64,000 nt of DNA from Pontibacter sp. G13 (GCF_031851795.1 NZ_CP134696.1:1907001-1971000), one strand, 5' to 3'; positions 35,112 to 47,126 are shown, numbered from the stretch's first letter. The notes: a model not told the origin generated them from the sequence alone. Numbers and translations: made by a program.

Positions 35112-35129
35112 TGTCAACTGACGCAGTTA
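35112..35129 (-). promoter_or_regulatory. Second copy of the GTCAACTGAC-N4-TTAG motif
   Basis: This copy lies about 190-207 bp upstream of the stand-alone domain gene. It matches the copy at 33252-33269 in sequence and spacing. Confidence 0.4.
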
Positions 35130-35534
35130 GGAGCCAAGTAGTGTTTTCCTCGTACTTTGTGGCGGTTTATGAATCAGGACGATTGCCCCTGACATGAGAC
35201 GTTTTGGCAGAAAAAGGGACTAATAGCATATTGAAGAGGCTTTTACAGGAATGCCATCAGTTGGCATACACCTAGGATTCTTCCTAGCGGAGTAAGATTG
35301 GATTTTTCCACAGCGAAAGAATAGGCCCAATCGCATCCCTTTTTTGGGGGATACCGAGACTTAAAACGAAGGACATTGCTTAGGAAAATGCGATATTTAC
35401 GGCTATGGATATCTATGCCAATTTGGGGACTCTGTACCTGTATTTCCGACTGGCTTACCGCAGGTAATTTTCCTCGATGAATGCTAAAAGGACCTGTTGA
35501 AAAACCCCAAATGGAATGTCTATCAGGAGCATTT

Positions 35535-35697
35535 GGGGGTGCCTCGGCGTGCTGGAGATGAATATTCTCGCTTGACAGATGAGTCGCCGAGTCGGGCTGT
35601 TCCATGGGTCGTTGACACTCCGTCCTCCGCTGAAGGCTCCGGACTGCTCCTGACGTCGCACCATTCCCATCCCTCACCCCGCACCATACAGCCGCAC
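35535..35697 (+). repeat. Dispersed structured element, copy E
   Basis: Copy E is in plus orientation, facing the 3' end of katG. P1 pairs CTCGGCG (35543-35549) with CGCCGAG (35585-35591) around 35 nt, compensated at one pair relative to copies A, C and F. P2 pairs GTCC (35622-35625) with GGAC (35641-35644) around 15 nt. Its GCCGCAC end is next to the T-tract side of the katG terminator. The rest of the 34923-35771 gap has only the shared motif and no gene. Confidence 0.85.
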
Positions 35698-35698
35698 A

Positions 35699-35734
35699 CA
35701 AAAAAAGGAGGCTACCCAAAACGGATAGCCTCCT
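35699..35734 (-). terminator. Intrinsic terminator of katG
   Basis: AGGAGGCTACC (35706-35716) pairs with GGATAGCCTCCT (35723-35734) with one imperfect pair. On the minus strand it is followed by seven or more T. Confidence 0.9.
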
Positions 35735-35771
35735 GATCATTACAGATGGCTCCTCAGAGCCCTGCATTCAT

Positions 35772-38603
<2,832 letters not shown>

Positions 38604-39077
38604 ATGCAACAAACTAACACCATATTCGAAGCGATCCGCAATCAGGACCTTCCAGCCGTCAAGGAGCTGTTGACCGCCAACCCTGCCTTAATCGAGGAAA
38701 CGGATGCACGCGGTTCCAGTCCGCTTTTGCTAGCGACCTACTACGGGAGCGAACCACTCACCCAATACTTGCTGAGCTTGAATCCAGACTTAGAGAAACA
38801 AGATGGAATGGGCAATACGGCCTTGATGGGGGTATGCTTCAAAGGATATGCGCCTATCGCGGCACTGCTGATCGAGGCAGGTGCAAACGTCAATGCGACC
38901 AACGGCCAACAAACTTCTGCACTGAGCTTTGCGGCGATGTTTGGGCATTTGGAAATCGTGAACAGATTATTGGAAGCAGGAGCCGATCCGAGCATCAAGG
39001 ATGAGCGGAATTTAGGGCCCGCGGATCACGCTCGCGCGAAAGGATTTAAAGAGATTGTTCAGGTGCTATCGGCCTGA
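38604..39077 (+). CDS. Ankyrin-repeat protein
   Basis: The 157-residue cytoplasmic protein has about four ankyrin repeats covering most of the chain. Examples are DARGSSPLLLATYYGSEPLTQYLLSLNPD, DGMGNTALMGVCFKGYAPIAALLIEAGANVN and NGQQTSALSFAAMFGHLEIVNRLLEAGADPS, each with the G.TpL..A...G....v..LL..GA consensus. Ankyrin genes next to catalase genes are known in other bacteria (AnkB beside KatB in Pseudomonas), where they support peroxide resistance. The divergent katG suggests a similar link, which is inference. A terminator-like hairpin sits just ahead of the start. Confidence 0.92.
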   Translation: MQQTNTIFEAIRNQDLPAVKELLTANPALIEETDARGSSPLLLATYYGSEPLTQYLLSLNPDLEKQDGMGNTALMGVCFKGYAPIAALLIEAGANVNATNGQQTSALSFAAMFGHLEIVNRLLEAGADPSIKDERNLGPADHARAKGFKEIVQVLSA

Positions 39078-39081
39078 GCGA

Positions 39082-39347
39082 AGAATCGGTATTAGGTAAT
39101 ATGGGGCAAGAAAGTCGGGGACCAATCCCGCTCTTTTGGCAAGCTGCCCCCACAGGGCTCACATGATGATCATTTCAACATATTCATGTCACCCCGGGAA
39201 ATCCTGAATAGGCAACAGGTCTGAGGGATATTTCCGGGGTCCCCTTCTCTGGCGGGAGCATTGAGGTTGGGGCCCAATCTACTCCATGTCCGACTGGTCA
39301 TCTTTCATAGGACCAGAAGACTTGTAATCAAGAATCGGTATTAGGTA
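39082..39347. repeat. Pair of 18-bp direct repeats 248 bp apart
   Basis: AAGAATCGGTATTAGGTA occurs at 39082-39099 and at 39330-39347. The bases between hold no ORF or terminal inverted repeat that I can see. The rest of the 39078-39549 gap has one hairpin and no gene. Confidence 0.75.
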
Positions 39348-39378
39348 GCAACAAAGATTACTACTAATTATTCACAGC

Positions 39379-39414
39379 ATCCCCATCTTCGGCCGTAGGC
39401 AGGAGGATGGGGAT
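39379..39414. other. Hairpin upstream of the MFS gene
   Basis: ATCCCCATC (39379-39387) pairs with GATGGGGAT (39406-39414). It could be a weak terminator of the ankyrin transcript. No long T-tract follows. Confidence 0.5.
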
Positions 39415-39549
39415 AGTTGTTTGGGGTTTGATGCATCAGCGATAGAGAGCTCTAACCGCTCGGCAATCCATGCCTGTAGCGCTCCAAATGACACCTAGGT
39501 TACAATCTTCAGTCCGAGAATTGCGATATTTGCTCCCTGAGCTTCTGAT

Positions 39550-40776
39550 ATGGAACAAACGACCCTAGGACTTCGAGCCAATGCCCGGCAATTCACCCTA
39601 CTGGTAATCGTCAATGCCTTTGTGGGGGGCATGGTTGGACTGGAACGCACGCTCCTGCCGGAAATCGCCGAGCAGGAATTGGGCGTCGCAGCGACTTCGG
39701 CCATCTTGGCATTCATCGTGGTGTTTGGGATCTCCAAGGCGCTCACTAATTATTACACCGGTGCCCTCGCCAACAAATGGGGCCGTAAGCGCCTGCTGGT
39801 ACTCGGCTGGCTGATCGGGCTACCTGTCCCGCTCATCCTGATGTTTGCGCCCAGTTGGAACTGGATCATCTTCGCCAATGTGCTGCTAGGCATCAATCAA
39901 GGGCTGGCTTGGAGTAGTACCGTCGTCATGAAGATCGATCTCGTGGGGGATAAGCAGCGGGGCCTCGCCATGGGCCTCAATGAATTTGCTGGATATCTCG
40001 CGGTAGCCCTAGTGGCTTTCGGGACAAGCTGGATCGCTGCCGAATACGGCCTCCGCCCCTACCCTTTCTATCTCGGAATTGCCATCGCGGTCATGGGGCT
40101 ACTGCTCAGCTGGATCTGGGTCAAGGATACCGTGCATCATGCGCGTAACGAAGCTCCCGCGCCCGATCAGATCCGGTTGAAGCAACCATTCTGGGATACG
40201 ACCTGGAAGGATCGCGTGCTCGGTTCTGTCTCCCAAGCGGGCCTCATCAACAACCTCAATGACGGCATGGTCTGGGGGATTTTCCCCGTGTTGTTGGCCC
40301 AGCGGGACTTCACGCTGGAGCAGATCGGTCTGATCACCGCAGTCTATCCGGGCGTGTGGGGAATCGGCCAGCTCTTCACAGGGGCGATGGCGGATCACTT
40401 TCCCAAGCGAGGATTGCTGTTTGGGGGCATGTTGCTCCAAGCGGTGGCCTTGGGCGGATTGCTCTGGGCTACGAGCCTGACGCATTTTCTGGGGTTGTCC
40501 TCGATATTGGGCTTTGGGACTGCGCTGGTGTATCCGACCTTTTTGGCGACGATTGCCGAGCGCACCCACCCGTTGGATCGCGCAAACAGCATCGGCACCT
40601 TCCGATTGTGGCGGGATCTAGGCTATGCGATCGGCGCGGTATTGACGGGAATCATAGCGGATCTCTTCCATATCGAGGCTGCCATTGCCGGAATTGCGGG
40701 CTTGACGCTGATCTCCGCGCTCATCCTCCGATGGCGGATTCCGACGCCCTTGAAAGCTCATTCTCCCACCACGTAG
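39550..40776 (+). CDS. Major facilitator superfamily transporter
   Basis: The 408-residue protein has twelve hydrophobic helices. YYTGALANKWGRKRLLVLGWL is motif A between helices 2 and 3, NVLLGINQGLAWSSTVVMKIDLVGDKQRGLAMGLNEFAGYL covers helices 4-5, and GQLFTGAMADHFPKRGLLFGGML is the second motif A after the central loop. SIGTFRLWRDLGYAIGAVLTG near helix 11 is a drug/sugar exporter-like element. The substrate is not predictable. It is not obviously in an operon; the dispersed element F begins right at its stop codon. Confidence 0.92.
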   Translation: MEQTTLGLRANARQFTLLVIVNAFVGGMVGLERTLLPEIAEQELGVAATSAILAFIVVFGISKALTNYYTGALANKWGRKRLLVLGWLIGLPVPLILMFAPSWNWIIFANVLLGINQGLAWSSTVVMKIDLVGDKQRGLAMGLNEFAGYLAVALVAFGTSWIAAEYGLRPYPFYLGIAIAVMGLLLSWIWVKDTVHHARNEAPAPDQIRLKQPFWDTTWKDRVLGSVSQAGLINNLNDGMVWGIFPVLLAQRDFTLEQIGLITAVYPGVWGIGQLFTGAMADHFPKRGLLFGGMLLQAVALGGLLWATSLTHFLGLSSILGFGTALVYPTFLATIAERTHPLDRANSIGTFRLWRDLGYAIGAVLTGIIADLFHIEAAIAGIAGLTLISALILRWRIPTPLKAHSPTT

Positions 40777-40986
40777 CGATGGCCTGCCGCGGCGATAAGG
40801 GTCTGAAGGATTCAGTCGGTGGGGAGGATCCATCTGCTTGACTGGTCCTTTGCCGTGCAAGGATGCCATATTTGGCCTGCTCACCATCACCGACCGAAGC
40901 GCCAGCGGAGTCCGAAAGGGCCTGACCCGGCGACCATCCTGCTGAGCGAGCATCATCATTCCAGAACGCCGGGGATCGCCCAAATC
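40777..40986 (-). repeat. Dispersed structured element, copy F
   Basis: Copy F is in minus orientation and starts at the MFS stop. P1 pairs CCCGGCG (40926-40932) with CGCCGGG (40967-40973) around 34 nt. P2 is reduced to three pairs, GAC (40892-40894) with GTC (40910-40912) around 15 nt, but with changed bases on both sides. The P1-P2 linker is only 13 nt, and the GCCGCAC end is degenerate. The remainder up to 41130 has no gene. Confidence 0.75.
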
Positions 40987-41130
40987 AATCCCAAGAAAAC
41001 CAGAGCACCCACAAGGGCAATGTCCCCACGTGAGGTTTGGGTTGGTGGGCATTTTCCCTACCCAGAAAAACAATGCATGAATCCTATCCAATAATTGGTA
41101 TATTCCGCGATTAAATCAATCCTTTACCTC

Positions 41131-41799
41131 ATGAAAAAGCGACTGCTATTTATTTTATTGATCGCGACTGCGAATATGGCTCTGGCCCAAAACGAGGCGC
41201 CGCCCAAATTGCCACCGATTCCGGGCATCGATGAGGGGCAATTTGCGGTATTCAACCAACGGTCATTTCTGGTGGCGGCGGGTTTGGCAGCAGGTTCCTA
41301 TCTGTTGGCGGAATTGGCGTTCGATGACGAGAACCTGAATTTCTACCAAGTCCATGCGGGATATTTTGCCATGAATCGAGACTACAATCTTTTCATGGAG
41401 AATTTCGGGATCGAAAAGCGATTGGCGCCTTGGTATGGCATCTCGCTGGAACTCGTCAATCAGCAATGGACCTCGCCCGGATACAATGGGATGGGCATGG
41501 GGCTCAATGGCTACTATCGTTGGTACCTGTTTGGCGGGAAACGCCTCGCGCCCTTCATCGAGGCTGGTACTGGCTTGTTTTTTGGTTTCCAGAAGTTTCC
41601 GGAGAATAGCTCGCAGTTCACTTTCAACCTCACGACTGCACTGGGGTTGGAATATACTTTCTCCAACCAGAATCGATTCCGAGTCAATTACGGCCACATT
41701 CACCACTCCAACAATGGTCTGATGCCTGTGAACCGCGGCTCGATCGGCAATGGGTTCACCGCCACCTACCTGTGGTTCTGGAAGGCTTCGAAATGGTAA
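41131..41799 (+). CDS. PagL-like lipid A deacylase (acyloxyacyl hydrolase family)
   Basis: The product is about 222 residues with a signal peptide (MKKRLLFILLIATANMALAQ). The mature part is an eight-stranded barrel with repeated aromatic-polar strands. FRVNYGHIHHSNNGLMPVNRGSIGN holds the His-Ser pair of the PagL active site (H-x-S-N form) near the C-terminus. Known PagL proteins remove the 3-O acyl chain of lipid A in the outer membrane. The catalytic glutamate cannot be placed with certainty, so activity is likely but not shown. The frame is open from 41095, and the ATG at 41131 starts the signal peptide. Confidence 0.75.
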   Translation: MKKRLLFILLIATANMALAQNEAPPKLPPIPGIDEGQFAVFNQRSFLVAAGLAAGSYLLAELAFDDENLNFYQVHAGYFAMNRDYNLFMENFGIEKRLAPWYGISLELVNQQWTSPGYNGMGMGLNGYYRWYLFGGKRLAPFIEAGTGLFFGFQKFPENSSQFTFNLTTALGLEYTFSNQNRFRVNYGHIHHSNNGLMPVNRGSIGNGFTATYLWFWKASKW

Positions 41800-41831
41800 T
41801 TGTCGCTCAACCGTAGTTTGGCAATTGTCCC

Positions 41832-41873
41832 ATCATCCCCCATTTGCAGCTTGCAGATGGGGGATGATCGTTT
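41832..41873 (+). terminator. Hairpin after the PagL-like gene
   Basis: ATCATCCCCCAT (41832-41843) pairs perfectly with ATGGGGGATGAT (41857-41868). It is followed by CGTTTG, so the T-tract is poor. It separates this gene from the next operon. Confidence 0.7.
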
Positions 41874-41967
41874 GAAGGGGGCTTTCATTCGTCCGAATCA
41901 CTTGCAATTTCCAAAACCGAAGGAAAGCGCACCGATCAGCGAGTATCGTTGTCCAAAAGGATATCGC

Positions 41968-44337
41968 ATGAATCGAATCGTATGGATGATGATCGGCCTT
42001 GCTTGGAGTTCCTCCCTATTTGCCCAAGGTTGCGCTCGCACTTACACACATATTCCGGTGGACAGCTCTCGCAGCAAATGGGGGGACTTTGCCGATCCAT
42101 TTTGGCTGAAATACTTTGGGATGGTCGTCTCCGATGCCAATGGCGATGGCTTGCTGGATATTTGCTCAGGACGGACCCTGTATCTGAACCCTGCCGATGA
42201 TCTGAGCAGCACTTGGCACAAGGTCGACCTAGGCCTAGCCGTGGATGTCATTGCCTCGATGGATGTGGATGGAGATGAATTTCCCGACTTGATTGCTCAG
42301 GCACTTCCGAACCTGTATTGGTTGGAAGCGCAAGATCCAGCCTCTACACAGTGGAAAGCACAGCGGATCGCTCAGATTCCCCGAACCTCCCATCGCAACA
42401 GTCAGGGATTTCTCGCTGTAGATCTCATTGCAGGGGGTCGGGAAGAATTCCTCATCGCCAGCGGTGGACAACTTCACCTGATTCAGATTCCCACAAATCC
42501 GGCCAAGCATACCTGGCGGGTACAGGTATTGGCCGACTCCATCATGGACGAAGGGCTTGCCGTGGGGGATCTCAACGGAGACGGCAGAATCGACATCTGC
42601 ACCAGTCAGACTGCACCCAAAGGTCAGGAAACCACCCAAATTCTGTGGATGGAGCAACCGGCCCAACCCGATCAGGATTGGAGGACTCACCCGCTTGGTC
42701 AAACCAATCATGCGGTAGATCGCTTGGCGATTGGCGATCTCAATGGAGACGGAAAACTTGACATTGTAGCGACCGAAGAACGATGGCCCGGCAAAGAGCC
42801 CGATGCCAATGTCTTTTGGTTTGAGCAGGTCGATTCCCTCCAATGGGAACGGCATTGGATCGCCACACAATATTCCACCAACAACCTTGATTTGGCCGAT
42901 GAAGATCAAGATGGCGATTTGGACCTTTTGACCGCAGAACACAAAGGCCCAAACCTAGAGCTGCAATTGTGGAGAAACGACGGCTCTGGGCAATTCTCCA
43001 AAGAAGTCCTCGATACCGGCAAGGAGCAGCATCTGGGGAGTCAATGGCATGATCTCGATGCGGATGGAGATCTCGACATCGTGGGAATCGGCTGGGATCA
43101 ATACGAATTCCTCCACGTCTGGAGAAATGAAAGGCACTCAACAGACTTCCCCGCCTGGGAGCGTATTTCCACTGACGATGAAGCGCTTGCGCTGCCCAAT
43201 TCCGGAACCCAACAAACCGCGGCCCTGACGGTCGATCTCAATGGAGATGGCGCGGAGGATTTCCTGATTGCGGAGCGTACGGAAGCTCCGGCATTGACCG
43301 CCTATTTGTTTGATGGAAATGGATGGATTCGCCATGTGGCGGATTCTGGCAAACTCAATATCGAGGCGGGGGCTACCCATGCAGACATCGATGGAGATGG
43401 GGATCAAGACGTGGTGTTTGGGGGTTCCAGCAAAAGCAATCAACTCTGGTGGTGGGAAAATCCCTTTCCAAATTTCGACCCGACTCACCCTTGGAAACGT
43501 CATGCGATCAAACAAGACGGCGCACCCAAGCACCACGATCAGCTGTTTGGGGACTTTGACGGAGATGGTCAACAAGAGCTGGTATTTTGGAATCAAGGAG
43601 CTCGCAGTCTGATGCTCGCGGAGATTCCCAATGATCCAAGATCCGCCGATGGTTGGGACATCCGACCGATTTACACATACACGGGAGACAGCGAGATGCA
43701 ACCCGCGTTGGGGTTGGGAGGATATCCCGGCTGGTCTGGAGTCAATGAACACGAGGGCTTGACCAGCATCGACATGGACGGCGATGGGATCTTGGACATT
43801 GTTGGTGGCGGAAGATGGTATCGATTTGATGGGGAACAATTCCAGGCCCACATCATCGATGCCAGCTATGTATTCAGCCGCAGTATCGTGGGGCAATTCA
43901 TCGAAGGCAATCGCCCAGAGGTCATTCTCTGTGTGGGAGATGGAAAAGGCCCACTGTATCTCTATGAATGGATCGAATGGGAAGGCTGGAAAGGGAGCAA
44001 ACGCGGCACAGGCACTTGGAAGCGGACACTGCTGGTGGAAGAAATCGACAACGGACATACCCTTCAGGCCTTGGATTTCAATGGCGACGGTCATCTGGAT
44101 TTCTTCACTGCGGAAATGCGGCTGGGAGGCAAGAACCCAGATGCGCGGATGCGGATATTTTTGGGTGATGGGCAAGGCGGGTTCATCGCTCGGGAAATTG
44201 CTACCGGATTTGGTGTGCACGAAGGTCAAATGGCAGACCTTGACGGTGATGGCGATTGGGACATTCTCGGAAAACCCTACAATTGGGCCACCCCTCAACT
44301 GAATCTCTGGATCAATCAAACCCTCCAACCCCGATAG
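41968..44337 (+). CDS. Secreted FG-GAP/VCBS-repeat protein
   Basis: The product is about 789 residues with a signal peptide (MMIGLAWSSSLFAQ). The body is a string of beta-propeller repeats with calcium-loop signatures DANGDGLLDI, DVDGDEFPDL, DLNGDGRIDI, DLNGDGKLDI, DEDQDGDLDLL, DADGDLDIV, DLNGDGAEDFL, DIDGDGDQDVV, DFDGDGQQEL, DMDGDGILDIV, DFNGDGHLDFF and DLDGDGDWDIL, spaced roughly 45-75 residues. Such propellers bind ligands or proteins at the surface. It heads a likely operon with the two following secreted proteins (4-bp and overlapping junctions). The ATG at 41968 is chosen for the signal peptide. Confidence 0.9.
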   Translation: MNRIVWMMIGLAWSSSLFAQGCARTYTHIPVDSSRSKWGDFADPFWLKYFGMVVSDANGDGLLDICSGRTLYLNPADDLSSTWHKVDLGLAVDVIASMDVDGDEFPDLIAQALPNLYWLEAQDPASTQWKAQRIAQIPRTSHRNSQGFLAVDLIAGGREEFLIASGGQLHLIQIPTNPAKHTWRVQVLADSIMDEGLAVGDLNGDGRIDICTSQTAPKGQETTQILWMEQPAQPDQDWRTHPLGQTNHAVDRLAIGDLNGDGKLDIVATEERWPGKEPDANVFWFEQVDSLQWERHWIATQYSTNNLDLADEDQDGDLDLLTAEHKGPNLELQLWRNDGSGQFSKEVLDTGKEQHLGSQWHDLDADGDLDIVGIGWDQYEFLHVWRNERHSTDFPAWERISTDDEALALPNSGTQQTAALTVDLNGDGAEDFLIAERTEAPALTAYLFDGNGWIRHVADSGKLNIEAGATHADIDGDGDQDVVFGGSSKSNQLWWWENPFPNFDPTHPWKRHAIKQDGAPKHHDQLFGDFDGDGQQELVFWNQGARSLMLAEIPNDPRSADGWDIRPIYTYTGDSEMQPALGLGGYPGWSGVNEHEGLTSIDMDGDGILDIVGGGRWYRFDGEQFQAHIIDASYVFSRSIVGQFIEGNRPEVILCVGDGKGPLYLYEWIEWEGWKGSKRGTGTWKRTLLVEEIDNGHTLQALDFNGDGHLDFFTAEMRLGGKNPDARMRIFLGDGQGGFIAREIATGFGVHEGQMADLDGDGDWDILGKPYNWATPQLNLWINQTLQPR

Positions 44338-44340
44338 CTC

Positions 44341-45594
44341 ATGCGTTCCTTGTTGACCATTTTGATTTCATTGGCGTGTACCAGCCTGCTATGGAGCCAG
44401 CCTCAGCCGGGTGATGTCTTTCGCGAATACACGTGGTTGCCAGTCGCGGTACAATCTCCGCCGGGACGATTTCTCCGGGTGGGAGGCCCTTTGGATTACC
44501 GCATCAATCCCCAGCATTTTCCGGAAAATCGGCACCATGACGGATTCATTTCGTTGGATCAATTCCTCGATTTGGACGATGCGATCCGTGCGGAAATTTC
44601 TGTGGAGAAGATCGCTTCCCATGTAGACACCAAAGGGTTTCGGGTAGCGGTCAATGGCCATGCTTCCCATGTATTTCCGCCGCTTCCGGACCTTCCTCAG
44701 CCTGAGTCAGCGTACATGTATCACGCAGAGGTGACCGTCTCCATTCCGCTTGAAGAGCTGAAGCATGGAACGGGGAATACCTTTTCATTGGCTGTGGATT
44801 CCACGCAGCGATGGGATTGGCCACAGCATCTCGTTCATGGGGTTACCTTTCGAATTTATTACGAAAAAGCAGACTGGAAAACGTTTCAGGTACAGGTACA
44901 AGCCGATTCGGGGAAATGGATCAGCCATTCCGCTCGACTAAGTCTGGACGCGCCCAATGCATCTATTCGGGAAGTACAATACCTCGCCCATTACGAGGGA
45001 GTGGATTATGAAGGAAACGGAACCTATCGTCAATGGCACGGCAGCCTTCGTCGGGGAACCTTCACCCATCATATCGGGACGGCAGATCACTATCCTTTTG
45101 TAGCTACGTGGCGGACGGATTGGATTCCCGATCAGGACCAACCCATGAAATTTGCCGCTCGGGTAGTTCGCCACGATGGATTGATCTACTTCACCGAGGC
45201 CCATCCGGGTTGGCAGCTCGTTCGGCCTTTTGGGGTGTTGCTGGCCAAACCCTTGGGCACTCCCAAAAATTGGGTGACTCGATCCATGGAATTCGAAACC
45301 TACTTCGAGGTCCCGCCTCATGTCCACCAAATTGATTCCGCCCGCGTGATCTGGAATAGCTGGAGTCCGTGCTATTCTGCGGGAATTTTCCTGAATGACC
45401 AATTGGTATTTGACCAAGCAGGTCCGTGTTATGAAGCCTTGGAATTCTCCATTCCGATACTTGGCAAAGACCTTATTCACCCTGGCAAAAACCACATTCG
45501 CTCCGGCCAAACACCCCGTCATGAAGGCCAGATGGTCCACGGCATGGAGGTTCAATGGCCGGGCATCACCTGCCTGATTCGTTATTTCCCATGA
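44341..45594 (+). CDS. Secreted protein of unknown function in the FG-GAP operon
   Basis: The 417-residue product has a signal peptide (MRSLLTILISLACTSLLWSQ). It is beta-rich, with phrases FLRVGGPLDYRINPQHFP, HDGFISLDQFLDLDDAIRAEISVEKIASH and VTFRIYYEKADW, and a C-terminal part (SMEFETYFEVPPHVHQIDSARVIWNSWSPC, HIRSGQ) that reads like jelly-roll carbohydrate-binding modules. I do not recognise a catalytic motif or a named family. The start lies 3 bp after the FG-GAP stop. Its stop overlaps the next gene's ATG, so translation of the three genes is linked. Confidence 0.65.
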   Translation: MRSLLTILISLACTSLLWSQPQPGDVFREYTWLPVAVQSPPGRFLRVGGPLDYRINPQHFPENRHHDGFISLDQFLDLDDAIRAEISVEKIASHVDTKGFRVAVNGHASHVFPPLPDLPQPESAYMYHAEVTVSIPLEELKHGTGNTFSLAVDSTQRWDWPQHLVHGVTFRIYYEKADWKTFQVQVQADSGKWISHSARLSLDAPNASIREVQYLAHYEGVDYEGNGTYRQWHGSLRRGTFTHHIGTADHYPFVATWRTDWIPDQDQPMKFAARVVRHDGLIYFTEAHPGWQLVRPFGVLLAKPLGTPKNWVTRSMEFETYFEVPPHVHQIDSARVIWNSWSPCYSAGIFLNDQLVFDQAGPCYEALEFSIPILGKDLIHPGKNHIRSGQTPRHEGQMVHGMEVQWPGITCLIRYFP

Positions 45595-46478
45595 AGCATA
45601 TCCTACTCCTTGCGATTCCGCTTGTTTTCGGCTGTCAAACAGAACCAGCCGTCCATATTTCGGAGACCTCGATAGATGCACCGACGATTGCTTGGGAGAT
45701 CCAGACCTCTTCCGCAACGTGGATGTACCAACCTGAGGCGGGAGGATTTTCGCATCTCATCGACGATACGGGCACGGATTGGATTCAATTCAGTCCGGCG
45801 GATCATCCTACATTCCCAGCCAGTGCAGCCAATGCCTACCGGGGATTGCCCAATCTTGTCCATCGTGGCGCAGATCATGGGAGCGGCCATCCGGGGTTTG
45901 CCCAGATGAGTTCGGAGATTACCGCCCCCAACGAGATCACCTCCACGTCCAATAGTGGACATTGGCGGTGGCGGTGGAGTTTCCATAGTCATTTTGCTGT
46001 GCTGACCATTGAGCGAGCGGATTCTACCCATCCTTACTGGTTTCTGTATGAGGGGCCGGTCGCTGGACATTTTTCCCCGAATACCCACTTCTGGGGCACG
46101 GAGCATGGAGGTCCGAACATCTCACAGCCCAATTTCCGAGGAGGCGGAAGCAAGGTATTTCATGCACAGACTGTGTACATCGGAGATCGCAGCCATGATC
46201 GGACGCTTTTCATCCATCAGATTACCGGAGATAGCTTACCGGATATGCTGGGGTATTTGGGAAATGATTCTACCGAATTAGCTGCTTCAGACGGAATGGC
46301 CGTATTGGGTTTTGGGCGGTCATCGGGTGCCAAACCTTCCATGACATTGTGCCAATCCTTTATCGTCGGGGTGTACGGCGGTCCAATTGAGCATGCCTCC
46401 GATCACGATGCTCTCCTGCAATACATTCGCAGCGTCGTCGAACAATCGGATTGGGAAAATTCTACGCCTGAAGGTTAG
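45591..46478 (+). CDS. Lipoprotein of unknown function in the FG-GAP operon
   Basis: The product is about 295 residues with a lipoprotein signal (MKHILLLAIPLVFGC, Cys at 15). Conserved-looking stretches are PTFPASAANAYRGLPNLVHRGADHGSGHPGF, HWRWRWSFHSHFAVLTIERAD, HPYWFLYEGPVAGHFSP and FHAQTVYIGDRSHDRTLFIHQ. Similar proteins of unknown function are, as I recall, found near polysaccharide-degradation genes in Bacteroidota and Planctomycetes; that link is from memory. The ATG at 45591 lies in the ATGA overlap with the previous stop. It could bind or cleave a glycan. Confidence 0.6.
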   Translation: MKHILLLAIPLVFGCQTEPAVHISETSIDAPTIAWEIQTSSATWMYQPEAGGFSHLIDDTGTDWIQFSPADHPTFPASAANAYRGLPNLVHRGADHGSGHPGFAQMSSEITAPNEITSTSNSGHWRWRWSFHSHFAVLTIERADSTHPYWFLYEGPVAGHFSPNTHFWGTEHGGPNISQPNFRGGGSKVFHAQTVYIGDRSHDRTLFIHQITGDSLPDMLGYLGNDSTELAASDGMAVLGFGRSSGAKPSMTLCQSFIVGVYGGPIEHASDHDALLQYIRSVVEQSDWENSTPEG

Positions 46479-46544
46479 TTTTTTCATTTCTAGGGGATGT
46501 GGAATGCAGGACATTTGCTAACTTTTGTCCTCACTCTCATTCCC

Positions 46545-47126
46545 ATGAAGCCTATTGTCGTACTTCCTTATTCTCATGAATGGCCCCGCTCATTCGAAGC
46601 GCTCAAATCGGTCATTGAGCCTGTGATCAGCCCATTTATCACTGCGTTTGAGCATGTCGGATCTACCTCGGTACCGGGCCTGGCTTCCAAGCCCATCATC
46701 GACATCGACATTGTGGTGGCATCTGCTGCTTCCATGGAAGCCGTCATCAAGCTATTGGAAACCCTCGGGTATCGACATCGTGGGGATCTGGGCATCACGG
46801 GACGCGAGGCATTCATTCGAACGGACAGTCATGTGCCCTACACGGAGCGGAGGATTATTTGGCCGACTCACCATCTCTACGCATGCATGGAAAATAGCTT
46901 GGGGCTCCGCAATCATCTTTTGTTGCGGGACTATCTTCGAGCGCATCCTGATGAAGCAGAAGCATACGGCGCCCTCAAGCGGCAACTCGCCTTGAAATTC
47001 CCGGGAGACATGGATCGGTACATTGCGGGAAAAACGCAGTTCATCACCGACATCTTGGCCAAGCAGGGAGTATCCACCCACTCATTGGCACAGATCCGCA
47101 AAGAAAACGATCTCCCTACAGATTGA
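46545..47126 (+). CDS. GrpB family protein (UPF0157, nucleotidyltransferase fold)
   Basis: The product is about 193 residues. FEHVGSTSVPGLASKPIIDIDIVVAS (about 33-58) has the GS...D.D motif of the minimal nucleotidyltransferase fold that defines the GrpB/UPF0157 family. HLYACMENSLGLRNHLLLRDYLRAHPDEAEAYGALKRQLALKFPGDMDRYIAGKTQFI is the C-terminal family signature. The biochemical role is unsettled; some members are linked to CoaE. The ATG at 46545 is chosen over 46497. It converges on the AraC gene and overlaps its 3' end by 11 bp. Confidence 0.92.
   Translation: MKPIVVLPYSHEWPRSFEALKSVIEPVISPFITAFEHVGSTSVPGLASKPIIDIDIVVASAASMEAVIKLLETLGYRHRGDLGITGREAFIRTDSHVPYTERRIIWPTHHLYACMENSLGLRNHLLLRDYLRAHPDEAEAYGALKRQLALKFPGDMDRYIAGKTQFITDILAKQGVSTHSLAQIRKENDLPTD

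Noticed and set aside
35243-35767. Minus-strand ORF of 174 codons
   Set aside because: It runs through the katG terminator and dispersed element copy E and has no coding character of its own.
39082-39347. Transposon scar
   Set aside because: The direct repeats are clear, but no terminal inverted repeats or transposase remnant could be seen, so I kept it only as a repeat.
43138-44328. Minus-strand ORF of 396 codons
   Set aside because: It is antisense to the FG-GAP protein, whose calcium-loop codons keep the opposite frame open.
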